DNA of 64,000 nt from Rhizophagus clarus. Taxonomy: Eukaryota > Glomeromycota > Glomeromycetes > Glomerales > Glomeraceae. Below the pieces are notes generated by a model that did no database searches, was not told the DNA's origin, and was given only the letters and a program-made list of their open reading frames with translations. The stretch is taken from contig BLAL01000285.1 in assembly GCA_015698045.1 (NCBI GenBank), forward strand, positions 1,302,001 through 1,366,000, written 5' to 3'. Position numbers and translations under genes: made by a program. This document shows positions 15,822-25,190 of this stretch, piece by piece. Each line of letters begins with the position of its first letter. The stretch's first letter is position 1.

Positions 15822-15844
15822 AATAGACAATTATTATTTTATCA

Positions 15845-16100
15845 AGTTATAATAAATTGCTTTTATTCAATAAACATTCATTTTTTTTTATTAAAGTATT
15901 AATTAAATAAACAATCTGTCGTCATATATTATATAATATATTGTAATGATGAAATGTTTCCAATAAATTTTTAAAAAAGGTACATTTAGGCGTGACAGAT
16001 CTAGTACCGCATAAATCAAATTGAGAGAACTAATCTATCAATTTACAATATAAAATCTTGAAATAATCTTTCACATTTTCAAAATACGTGATAAACTCAT
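15845..16100. repeat. Segment found inverted in CACTA-2
   Basis: This downstream flank of the partner gene (with AATAAA-type signals around 15850-15880) recurs in inverted orientation at about 23296-23590 inside CACTA-2, while the neighbouring sequence to the right is shared in direct orientation. It marks an internal inversion in one of the two elements. Confidence 0.75.
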
Positions 16101-16199
16101 TTTTGCTATTTGCCAAAAAGGAATTTCGCTTTATTTTAGTGTATTTTGTAACGAAGAAACTCGCCTGGCAATGGTTTTGGGTTTTACGATAAATTTATT

Positions 16200-16400
16200 A
16201 AATCAAATTATAAAATAGTAAAAATATTAAAATAATAATTAGATGAATATAAAAAATATAAGATAATGAAAAATAAAAAATAATAATAATCAAAATAATA
16301 AAATATAAAAATATAAAAAATAAAAAATAAAAAAATAAAAAATACAAAATAAAAAAAAAAATAAAAATATGTAAAAAATAAAAAAATAAAAAAATGTAAT
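16200..16400. repeat. A-rich (AAAAAT)n low-complexity tract
   Basis: AAAAAT and AATAAT repeats just downstream of the Myb/SANT-like gene. The same tract occurs in CACTA-2 at 23650-23865. Confidence 0.8.
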
Positions 16401-17008
16401 TTATGGATTCCGAGGCCGCCGATGCGCAGTGTTTCTACGCCGCCTACGACTGTGGTGATTCCCTAAGAAATATATATATAAATTTAGAACTTAAATAACT
16501 TAAATATAAATTAAAAAAATTCTTAATAATTACCAGGTCTGTCCCAAAACCTTGTGCGAAACTGCCTATAATATCTTTCTCCTTCCCGGGACCACCTTCC
16601 ATTTCGCGCACCATTCCTCCATTCACAGAAATCCTAAAAATGTTAATACTATTAATTTTTTATTTTATTTTATTTTTTTTTATGATTTATTATTATTTTA
16701 CTAACATTAAAATTCCTGATCAAGTTCCTCCACTTTCTCTCTACCTGTTGGCCAGTGAACCTCACGCGGAACCGTCTCCGAATTCTTCGAGCTAGGCTCT
16801 CCCAGAATTCGGAGCGGTCCCTCCCGGGCATGTCATGGTAGTAGTCGTTCCTTCTCCTTTACATTATTTATTTAATTTTTAGATCAGAAAACGTAAGAGA
16901 AAAAAAAACTAGAAAATGATCAAAGTTATTTATTAGTTTTCATTTATTTTTTTACCTCCTATATCTTATTAAATATTCAGTTATTGCATCAGTCCAATTT
17001 GCGGGCAT
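16401..17008 (-). CDS. Small Myb/SANT-like (trihelix-type) DNA-binding protein in CACTA-1
   Basis: Assembled from four short minus-strand exons: 17008-16956, 16856-16706, 16633-16534 and 16462-16401, giving 121 residues. All junctions keep frame, although three in-frame AG choices exist for the second exon start. The N-terminus MPANWTDAITEYLIRYRR, followed by FWESLARRIRRRFRVRF and TGQQVERKWRNLIRNFN, has the spaced Trp/hydrophobic pattern of Myb/SANT-like domains used by many transposon accessory proteins. The rest is very Arg-rich (RRRRRNTAHRRPRNP). Likely a nuclear protein that binds element DNA; that is inference. A decayed copy is in CACTA-2. The exons are too short for ordinary open-frame scans, so the gene is easily missed. 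Confidence 0.72.
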
Positions 17009-17319
17009 TTTAAGAAGAAGAATATATAATAATAAAAAATAACGGCAACAAATTTTAAGAAAAAGAATATATAATAAAAATAACGACAATAAATTTATTG
17101 TAAGAAAAAAAAAAGATGAAACCTCTTTTTATAAACAATTTTTTATCACCTAGTATTATTATATTAATTACCTTTCAAGAACATTTACGTAAATTGTTCT
17201 AATTTCTCAAATATGTCATGATTGTTATGATCCGTCTTCTTTGTATTAATTATATATCAAATCTAAAAAAGGTAATACAGATACGGATCAACAATACAAT
17301 CAATCACAACGAACGAGTT

Positions 17320-17790
17320 AAACTCGACCTAAACTCAATTGTTATGATCGTGATTCCAAAAAATCAAGATAAAGGTCTTCTTTTAATTATATATTAAATC
17401 TAAAAAAGGTAAAATCTAATAATACAGATACGTAAATAAATAGTGTTTTTTATTTTGTTTTATAATACGCTTTTGCCAATTATAGACTACAAATAAAACA
17501 ATTACGGATCTACAATACATTACACAAAGATCTTGAGCGAACGAGTTGAACTCGACCTAAACTCAATTGTTATGATCGTGATTCCAAAAAATCAAGATAA
17601 AGGTCTTCTTTTAATTATATATTAAATCTAAAAAAGGTAAAATCTAATAATACAGATACGTAAATAAATAGTGTTTTTTATTTTGGTTTATAATAAGCTT
17701 TTGCCAATTATAGACTACAAATAAAACAATTACGGATCTACAATACATTACACAAAGATCTTGAGCGAACGAGTTAAACTCGAGTTGAAC
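17320..17790. repeat. Two-copy ~235 bp tandem duplication
   Basis: Two near-identical successive units, each running from AACTCGACCTAAACTCAATT to the GATCTTGAGCGAACGAGTT region. CACTA-2 carries about one and a half units at 24765-25000, so copy number differs between the two elements. Confidence 0.75.
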
Positions 17791-17990
17791 TCGAGTTCAA
17801 CTCGAGTTCAAAGCGAACAATTTAAATTCAAAATAAAATATCCAAGATTAACAAAAAAGTTGGTAACGTTATAATGAAATCGGTAGTAAAACTTAATTTA
17901 ATCATCTTTAATTAGGTATAAAAATTCTGATAAATTTAATAAAATCAGTGATTTTTTAATAATTTTATCAACTCAAGTTGAGCACGAATA
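17500..17990. repeat. Right arm of internal inverted repeat in CACTA-1
   Basis: Inverted counterpart of 10290-10560. It contains the AACTCGAGTTGAACTCGAGT cluster near 17765-17810 and ends GAGCACGAAT at about 17990. It is longer than the left arm because of the 235 bp duplication. Confidence 0.6.
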
Positions 17991-18069
17991 GTGAATAATC
18001 AAGTTTGTGCTTCTTCGCTAATATTGACTTGTGCATTCGATAGGTGACCGATTTTGTGGCTGATGTGGC

Positions 18070-18620
18070 TGAATATAATATTACCCAAATAACCAATAAA
18101 AATTGATAATTTTGTTGATCATGTGATTGCACGATCATGATTTAATTATTTATTTATCGTATTTTTTTTTTTTTTTTTTTCAAAAACTTTTTCTCTCTCT
18201 CTCTCAAATTTTTACTTTATTGTTTTTGTCTAAAAAATAAAGATAAAGGTATATTTTTTGTTGAAATTTCTTTTCCCATTATTATGTTATTTATAATATT
18301 ACCCAAATAACCAATAAAAATTGATAATTTTGTTGATCATGTGATTGCACGATCACGATTTAATTATTTATTTATCGTTTTTTTTTTTTCAAAACTTTTC
18401 TCTCTCTCTCTCAAATTTTTACTTTATTGTTTTTGTCTAAAAAATAAAGATAAAGGTATATTTTTTGTTGAAATTTCTTTTCCCATTATTATGTTATTCT
18501 TAACACTCTTATTAATATATTTTTCCAATGTATTTCTTCTCACTAACGTCCTAAACAATGTTCTACTATCGAGTTTTTTACTTTATTGGTTTTTCTAAAA
18601 AATAAATACAAAGGTACATT
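18070..18620 (+). repeat. ~220 bp tandem repeat with CT tracts and mini-exon-like ends
   Basis: Two to three diverged copies that start near ATAATATTACCCAAATAACC, contain T and CTCTCT runs, and end in AAATAAAGATAAAGGTATAT, i.e. AAAG before a GTAT donor-like site. The matching tract in CACTA-2 is at 25270-25810. Short open frames here are not conserved coding sequence. Confidence 0.6.
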
Positions 18621-18639
18621 TTTTGTTGAAATTTCTTTT

Positions 18640-18960
18640 TCCATCCTGTTAACACTCTTACTAATATTTTTTTCTAATGTGTTTCCTCCTACTAACGTTC
18701 CTACTAACAATGTTCTACTGTTAAACATTTTTTATTCCTTACTTTTACTAACACTTCTACTAACATTAACACTAACATTAATACTTATACTTTATATTTT
18801 TTTTTATTGACGTTCCTTTTCTACTTCTACTAACTTTCATACTAACATTAATACTAACACTTTCTAATGTAAAAATTTTTTTATTAACGTTCCTTTTCTT
18901 TTGCTAACACTTCTACTAATATTCATACTAACACTTTATTATTAACATTTTACTTTCTTT
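18640..18960 (+). repeat. Cluster of TACTAAC-like motifs
   Basis: A dense run of TACTAAC, CACTAAC and TACTAAT heptamers every ~10-20 bases in a pyrimidine-rich context, close to the right end of CACTA-1. The same cluster is in CACTA-2 at 25840-26150. TACTAAC is the fungal intron branch-point consensus. Confidence 0.65.
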
Positions 18961-19259
18961 CAAATTAAATAGATATAATGAAATGAAAACAAGCAAACAA
19001 GTGAACATTAGTTGTAAATTTGTGTAAAGAGTAGTGAATTTTTTTTATAATATTTTTTGTATAATATTTTTTTTTATTATCGATTGAAAATATAAATAAA
19101 ACTTTCAGTAATTACAATTAAATGAATTAAATTACTTTTAAATTACAATTGTATTTAAATTATAAATCTACTACTATTAATGCCCCATAAATGCTATACT
19201 TTTCGGCTATCCGATATGTGAAAATTATGAAATTATGCTTATATTTCAAATACAAATAG

Positions 19260-19560
19260 GATACATATCGGGTATATATAGGATACTTATTAGCACTATC
19301 CGATAAGTGTATAATATCTGTCCGATATTTTTTTAAAATATATCGGGTACCCAATAAATCTATGATATGTAACCGATATTTGACTACCCAATATGTATGA
19401 GAAATGTACCCGATATGTACGTTATATGTCACCGATTTTCTGCATCCGACGGGTACATATCGGGTACCCGATATGTGTAGTATTATTAAATAGCATACAC
19501 ATATTTCACACATATCGGGTACATATCGGGTAGCCGATATGTACCCGATATGTACCCGAT
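19260..19560. repeat. CACTA-1 right subterminal palindrome cluster
   Basis: Many CCCGATATGT and ACATATCGGGTA motifs in both directions, ending directly in the terminal inverted repeat. Counterpart of the cluster at 8810-9010. Confidence 0.75.
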
Positions 19561-21284
19561 AGCATCGATTTTGACCAGTGGATACGATCACACTACTTTG
19601 CAACTATACTCTTCTTAATTTTCTATATATTTTTGTAATTATTCTATACAATCTTTATTAATTTTAGTTTTTATTTCAATTTAGATGTTTCTTAATATAG
19701 ATTATATGTCTTGAACAAATAATTTCTTATATAAATTTTTGTATATTTAAAAAAATAAATTTATTAAAGCTATTTTTTGATAAATTATATGGTCACATGA
19801 TTGAGTTTCTATTGGTTATTATTTGTTTATACTGTGTGATCTGTAATCACTTGTGTATATGTGTGTATTTTTATGCAGATCATTTTTTTTAAAAATCGCA
19901 ATAATTCAATCATTATAAAATTACCAACATCTGATTCCTTTCAATAAAATGAACCTAATGAACTAAAGATCATTAAAATTTAATCATTAGATCATAGAAC
20001 AATTATATTTTAATAAATATCTTTTTATAATCACATATATATAAAATTTTTAAAAAAAGATGTGATAGTGATTATAAGTAGTTTGTGACTATAAATGATA
20101 GTTTTTATATATAAAAATTTGAAACACTCAACTAAGGTGACTATATAAGGTAATGTGAAGACTGGAAAAACTAATAATAAAGGTCACTGAACAATAGTAA
20201 ATTGGTGAGTTTACCCAAATTAAAAATATTTTGCATAAGTAATTGACTTAAAAATCTGATAATTCTACACAGGAATGTCTGAAGAATATAATGAACCATA
20301 AATTATTCTTGTAAAATTAATATTAACTGAGATCATTAAATTTTCTGAAAAAATTTTTATAATAATGCAAACCACTTTTAAAAAAATTTATTAATTACGC
20401 GAACCACCCTTTTGTATTACACAAAATATATAAAAATTTAAATTGAGTGTATAAATGGCAAATTTAACTCTAACCTTAAGCAGATATTGTTAGTCCACAC
20501 ATTTTAGCTTCATTAAAAATTGAATATATCAAAAATTTAATCAACTTTACTAGTATGCTGGATGCTACAGTGACTTCTATTATAAGATTTCCGGTCCTGT
20601 AATGTGACTATAACAGAGATGACTATAAAGAGAGTTGACTATATTAAAAAAAATAAATATTACACAACCATATACTGTGATTATAAAGATTTAAGTAGTA
20701 TTAAATAAACATATATAGTCATTTGCTTCACTTCAGACTAATTATATTTAAAATTTTAAAAGTTTTGATTTACAATAAAAACACATCATTATATAAAATA
20801 ACCAGATTTTTCATTTTTTAAATTATTTAATTTTATTAAACAAAAAAAAGGTATTTATTTAGTAATTTTTTTATAATTTAATAATTTAATTCATAATTTA
20901 TGTAATAATTAATAGTGCTCTGCATGAGCCAACTTGAGCTGAGTTACAGTTTGGCTTGACTCAGTTCAAAAAATTTGTGCTAAGCAAGTCTAAAATAAGC
21001 TGAGTCATAAAAAATCTTGACTCAGCTCATTCAAGCCAAGCCAAGTCATGAAAATTCTAGCTTGAGCCAAGCTGGACTCAAACTGGCTTGAACTGGCTTG
21101 AGCTTTATCATATAATTTTATTAAACTATGAGAGTACTACGAAGATGCAGATTTTAAATCTAAATATCTGTAATTCTGCAATTCGCAATTATCTGTAATG
21201 AAAATTAGATTATCAGATTGCATAATACAAATCATCTGATGATCTTTTTTTTTCTTTATAATATAACATTTTACTTTTTTTTTT

Positions 21285-21525
21285 ATTTTTTTAAGGTTGC
21301 CAGACGAAAGGCATGACTGGACTTTGGAATTGAGATAAAGAAGTGCTAGGGGAATTGTTTTTCAGTTTTTTACTTTAATAAATTTTACTAATTTTTTTTT
21401 CTCTTTTGTAGTATTGCTAGATGAAAAATATGATCAGACTTTGGAATTGAGATAAGAAAGTGCTAGGGGAATTGTTTTTTAGTTTTTTACTTTAATAAAT
21501 TTTACTAATTTTTTTTTATTTTTTG
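21285..21525 (+). repeat. Mini-exon array C, left part
   Basis: Two units of ~118 bp with TTTACTAATTTTTTTT branch/pyrimidine sequence, an AG acceptor (TTAAG or TTTTGTAG), and a 40-nt pseudo-exon that starts TTGCCAGAC or TTGCTAGAT and ends GGAATTGAG. The donors here are ATAAAG/ATAAGA, i.e. weakened. The array continues at 27240 after the nested insertion. Confidence 0.7.
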
Positions 21526-21654
21526 TAAGGCTCTGATCAGTTCAGTTTGGTTCAGTTTTTGCAAAAACTGATACTGAACTGAATTAATTAGTATTGGTAT
21601 TAATGACTACCAAAACTGATCAGTAATTACCAAAAACTGAACTGATTTACTGAA

Positions 21655-22046
21655 CATTTTTAGTAAAAAAACGTTTTGCAACGTTTAGCAAAAAAAAGTT
21701 GCAAAATGATTTTTTCTTATCAAATTATTCATAAAAAAACATTTCGCAATATTTTTTATTAAAGTGACAAAAATAATGTTGCGAGATATTTTTTTATATT
21801 AAATCATTTTATAAAAACGTTTCACAACATTTTTAAATAAAAAGGAAAATAACGTTACAAAACGTTATTTTCTATATTAAATTTCTAATGTAAAAAACGT
21901 TTTGCAACATTTTTTACAAGTTTTGCAAAAATAACATTGTGAAATATTATTTTTTATATCAAACGTTTATGTAAAAAATATTTTGCAATGTTTTTTACAA
22001 TATTCACAAAAATAACATTGCGAAATGTTATTTTTCATATTAAATT
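21655..22046 (+). repeat. ~80 bp AACGTTTTGCAAC satellite, left part
   Basis: Tandem ~75-83 bp units, each with an AAACGTTTYGCAACATTTTT half and a complementary AACATTGCGAAATGTT half, so each unit can form a hairpin. It continues in phase at 26764-27060 on the other side of CACTA-2. Confidence 0.8.
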
Positions 22047-22059
22047 CACTGGTCAAAAT

Positions 22060-22270
22060 CAATTCTATTGGGTACATATCGGGGACTTATATATCGGCGG
22101 CTAATCGGATAAATATCAGGTATTTTTACATATCGGGTACCCGATTTATTACACTTCAAAATATGCCTAATTACCAAGACCCCGATATCTAAACTATTGG
22201 TCACCAATATGTTATTTAATATATATCAGGCACAGTTCTATCTTACACATATCAGGTACCCGATATGTGA
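22060..22270. repeat. CACTA-2 left subterminal repeats
   Basis: TATCGGGTACCCGAT-type motifs, more diverged than in CACTA-1, next to the left inverted end. The right-end counterpart lies at about 26450-26750. Confidence 0.65.
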
Positions 22271-22599
22271 TACAAATTTTAATACGTTAGATTTCATATT
22301 ATATAACATATTAAGAAATTTTTTAGAGTTTACTTTCTTTATAGATTTTTCTTTTTAGAAATTTTTAATTCGTTTAATGTAGTTAAAAAATTTTTATTGT
22401 CTTATTTATTGAATGCATTATCAAGTTTATAAATTTTTTGTAAAGTGTTTAAAAGTATAATTATTATTGTTAATATTTTTATTTTATTACGTATTTTATT
22501 ACAATAAATTAATAAAAAAGTTACAGTCATTTATAATACAATTTTAAGAAAAGTTTGCTCAAACTTTTCTTAATCGTGATCACGTTAGGATCAAGAGGA

Positions 22600-23165
22600 A
22601 CAAGGGAAACTGCAACCTAAAATAAATAAAAGAAACGTTAAACTGTTTCTTTAATATTCAAAAAATATCCCTCCCTCTCTCCTTACATTTCAAGTCCGGA
22701 GTCTAGCAATCTGAAAAAAATAAAGAAAGAAATATTAGTAACGTTTCTTTAACATTAAAAAAAAATCACCACCCTTTCCAACTTACATTCCCAAGTCCGG
22801 TTCGTCCAAGAAGGCCGGCAACCTAAAAAAAATAAAGAAAGAAACATTGGTAACGTTTCTTTAATATTAAAAAAAAAATCCCCCGCCCTTTCTAACTTAC
22901 ATTCCCAAGTCTGGTTCGTCCAAGAAGGCCGGCAACCTAAAAAAAAATAAAGAAAGAAACGTTAGTAATATTTTTTTAATATTAAAAAAAAATCACCACC
23001 CTTTCCAACTTACATTTCCCAAGTCTGGTTCGTCCAAGAAGGCTGGCAACCTAAAAAAAATAAAGAAAGAAACGTTAGTAATGTTTCTTTAATATTAAAA
23101 AAAAATTCTCCCCACCCCTTCCAACTTACATTCCAAGTCCAGTCCAGCAATCTAAAAAAAAATAA
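22600..23165 (-). repeat. Mini-exon array D (minus strand), inside CACTA-2
   Basis: Five units of ~112-118 bp. On the minus strand each reads T-rich tract, AG, a ~37-nt pseudo-exon (TTGCCGGCCTTCTTGGACGA then ACCGGACTTGGGAAT), a GTAAGTTGG donor, then a spacer with the palindrome GAAACGTTACTAACGTTTC that contains TACTAAC. The pseudo-exon is visibly related to that of array C (TTGCCAGAC...CCAGACTTTGGAAT), although C and D lie in different elements and in opposite directions. Confidence 0.75.
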
Positions 23166-23295
23166 AAAAAAAATTATGGTTTAGAAAACCGTAAAAATAG
23201 ATTGATCATGATAATCAATGATCATCAAATTAAATTAAAATGCTGAAACTATTGCATGTAAACGCCAAAAGGTTTTGGCAGTTTAGCAAAAATAA

Positions 23296-23590
23296 GTTTG
23301 ATCACGTATTTTGAAAATGTGAAAAATTATTTCAAGATTTTATATTGTAAATTGATAGATTAGTTCTCTCAATTTGATCTATGGAAAGATTTTAGTAACA
23401 TTTTGGAAGAATCAGCGGTATTAGATCTGTCACGCCTAAATGTACCTTTTTTAAAAATTTATTGGGGACATTTCATCATTACAATATATTATATAATATA
23501 TGATGACAGATTGTTTATTTAATTAATACTTTAATAAAAAAAAAAATGAATGTTTATTGAATAAAAGCAATTTATTATAATAAGCTTTAA
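23296..23590. repeat. Inverted copy of CACTA-1 15845-16100
   Basis: Reverse-complement match to the region after the CACTA-1 partner gene, including GTGACAGATC and the TATTATATAATATA core. It shows that CACTA-2 derives from a rearranged relative of CACTA-1. Confidence 0.75.
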
Positions 23591-23865
23591 TTACTTATAA
23601 TTGAGGTCGAATTTTTTAATTTCAGTTGAATATAGGCCGATATTAAATCAAATTATAAAATAGTAAAAATATTAAAATAATAATTAGATGACTATATAAT
23701 ATATATATATATTTAATAAAAAATAATAATAATAAAAGATAATAAAAAATAAAAAATAATAATAATAAAAATAATAAAAATATAAAAATATAAATAAAAA
23801 ATAAAAATAAAAATAAAATATAAAAAATACAAAATAAAAAAAAAATAAAAATAAAAAAATATAAT

Positions 23866-24472
23866 TTACGGATTCCAAGGCCGCTGATGCGCAGTGTTTC
23901 TACGCTACCTACAACTGTGGTGGTTCCCTAAGAAATATATATAAATTTAGAACTTAAATAACTTAAATATAAATTAAAAAAATTCTTAATAATTACTAGG
24001 TCTGTCCCAAAACCTTGTGCGGAACTGCCTATAATATCTTTCTCCTTCCCGGGACCACCTTTCATTTCGCGCACCATTCCTCCATTCACAGAAATTCTAA
24101 AAATGTTAATACTATTAATTTTTTATTTTTTTTTATTTTTTTTTTATGATTTATTATTATTTTACTAACATTAAAATTCCTGACCAAGTTTCTCCACTTT
24201 CTTTCTACCTGTTAGCCAGTGGACCTCACGCGGAACTGTCCTCGAATTCTTCGAGCTAGGCTCTCCCAGAATTTGGAGCGGTCCCTTCCAGGTATGTCAT
24301 GGTAGTAGTTGTTCCTTCTCCTTTACATTATTTATTTAATTTTTAGATCAGGAAATGTAAGAGAAAAAAAAACTAGAATATGATCAAAGTTATTTATTAG
24401 TTTTCATTTAATTTTTTACCTCCTATATCTTATTAAATATTCAGTTATTGCATCAGTCCAATTTGCGGGCAT
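23866..24472 (-). pseudogene. Decayed Myb/SANT-like gene of CACTA-2
   Basis: Exon-for-exon copy of the CACTA-1 gene at 16401-17008, with the same start context and splice sites. Codon changes introduce a stop inside the Myb/SANT-like exon (the Gln of TGQQ becomes TAA) and another in the last exon. The splice signals remain. This fits a non-autonomous element no longer selected for this protein. Confidence 0.8.
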
Positions 24473-24979
24473 TTTAAGAAAAAGAATATATAATAATAAA
24501 AAATAACGGCAACAAATTTTAAGAAAAAGAATATATAATAGAAATAACGACAACAAATTTATTGTAAGAAAAAAAAAAAGATGAAACCTCTTTTTAAAAA
24601 CAATTTTTTATCACCTTGTATTATTATATTAATTACCCTTCAAGAACATTTACGTAAATTGTTCTAATTTCTCAAATATGTCATGATTGTTATGATCTGT
24701 CTTCTTTATATTAATTATAATATAGATACGGATCTACAATACAATCAATCACAATGAACAAGTTAAACTCGACCTAAACTCAATTGTTATGATCGTGATT
24801 CCAAAATATCAAGATAAAGGTCTTCTTTTTAATTATATATCAAATCTAAAAAAGGTAAAATCTAATAATACAGATACGTAAATAAATAGTGTTTTTTATT
24901 TTGGTTTATAATAAGCTTTTGCCAATTATAGACTACAAATAAAACAATTACGGATCTACAATACATTACACAAAGATCT

Positions 24980-25190
24980 TGAGTGAACGAATTAAACTCG
25001 AGTTCAAAGCGAACAATTTAAATTCAAAATAAAATATTCAAGATTAACAAAAAAGTTGGTAATGTTATAATAAAATCGGTAGTAAAATTTAATTTAATCA
25101 TCTTTAATTAGGTATAAAAATTTTGATAAATTTAATAAAATCAGTGATTTTTTAATAATTTTATCAACTCAAGTTGAGCACGAATAGTGA
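24980..25190. repeat. Copy of the CACTA-1 right internal arm
   Basis: Matches about 17760-17990, with a shorter AACTCGAGTT cluster. CACTA-2 has no matching left arm, so the arm pair is broken here. Confidence 0.65.

Larger units (their letters stand above)
8792..19580. mobile_element. CACTA-1: apparently complete CACTA/EnSpm transposon
   Basis: A 10.8 kb DNA transposon. Its ends are CACTGGTCAAAATCGATGCT on the left and the perfect inverted copy on the right, with a 3-bp duplication GAT at 8789-8791 and 19581-19583. CACTG ends plus a 3-bp duplication are the CACTA hallmarks. Both subterminal regions are packed with ATATCGGGTACCCGATAT-type palindromes (8810-9010; 19260-19560), the kind of motif the family's transposase or accessory protein binds. 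Inside lie a Tnp2-type transposase (10648-14036, minus), a divergent partner gene (14437-15821, plus), a Myb/SANT-like gene (16401-17008, minus) and a possible small gene (9556-9952, plus). The main genes look open, so the copy may be autonomous. It sits in a TA-flanked element. Confidence 0.92.
8018..20641. mobile_element. TA-flanked TIR element (Tc1/mariner-like?) split by CACTA-1
   Basis: The left end CAGTCAACTTTCTCTATAG and the right end, inverted TAGTCAACTCTCTTTATAG, are each bordered by TA (8016-8017 and 20642-20643). The subterminal parts share further inverted similarity, for example a TTGATCTGCATAAAA block near 8400 and its complement near 19880. Removing CACTA-1 (8792-19580) leaves about 1.8 kb without a gene. 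The Tc1/mariner label rests only on the TA site and the end sequence. Confidence 0.55.

Noticed and set aside
18341-18810. Open frames duplicated at 25533-26026 and therefore looking conserved
   Set aside because: Their conservation follows from the CACTA-1/CACTA-2 duplication; the peptides are low-complexity and shaped by CT and TACTAAC repeats.
19160-19603. Open frame of 147 codons with repeated RYVP-type peptides
   Set aside because: It is a translation of the CACTA subterminal TATCGGGTACCCGATA palindromes.
22600-23165. CRISPR-like array
   Set aside because: Units repeat over their full length with no unique spacers, and the sequence is eukaryotic with splice-type motifs.
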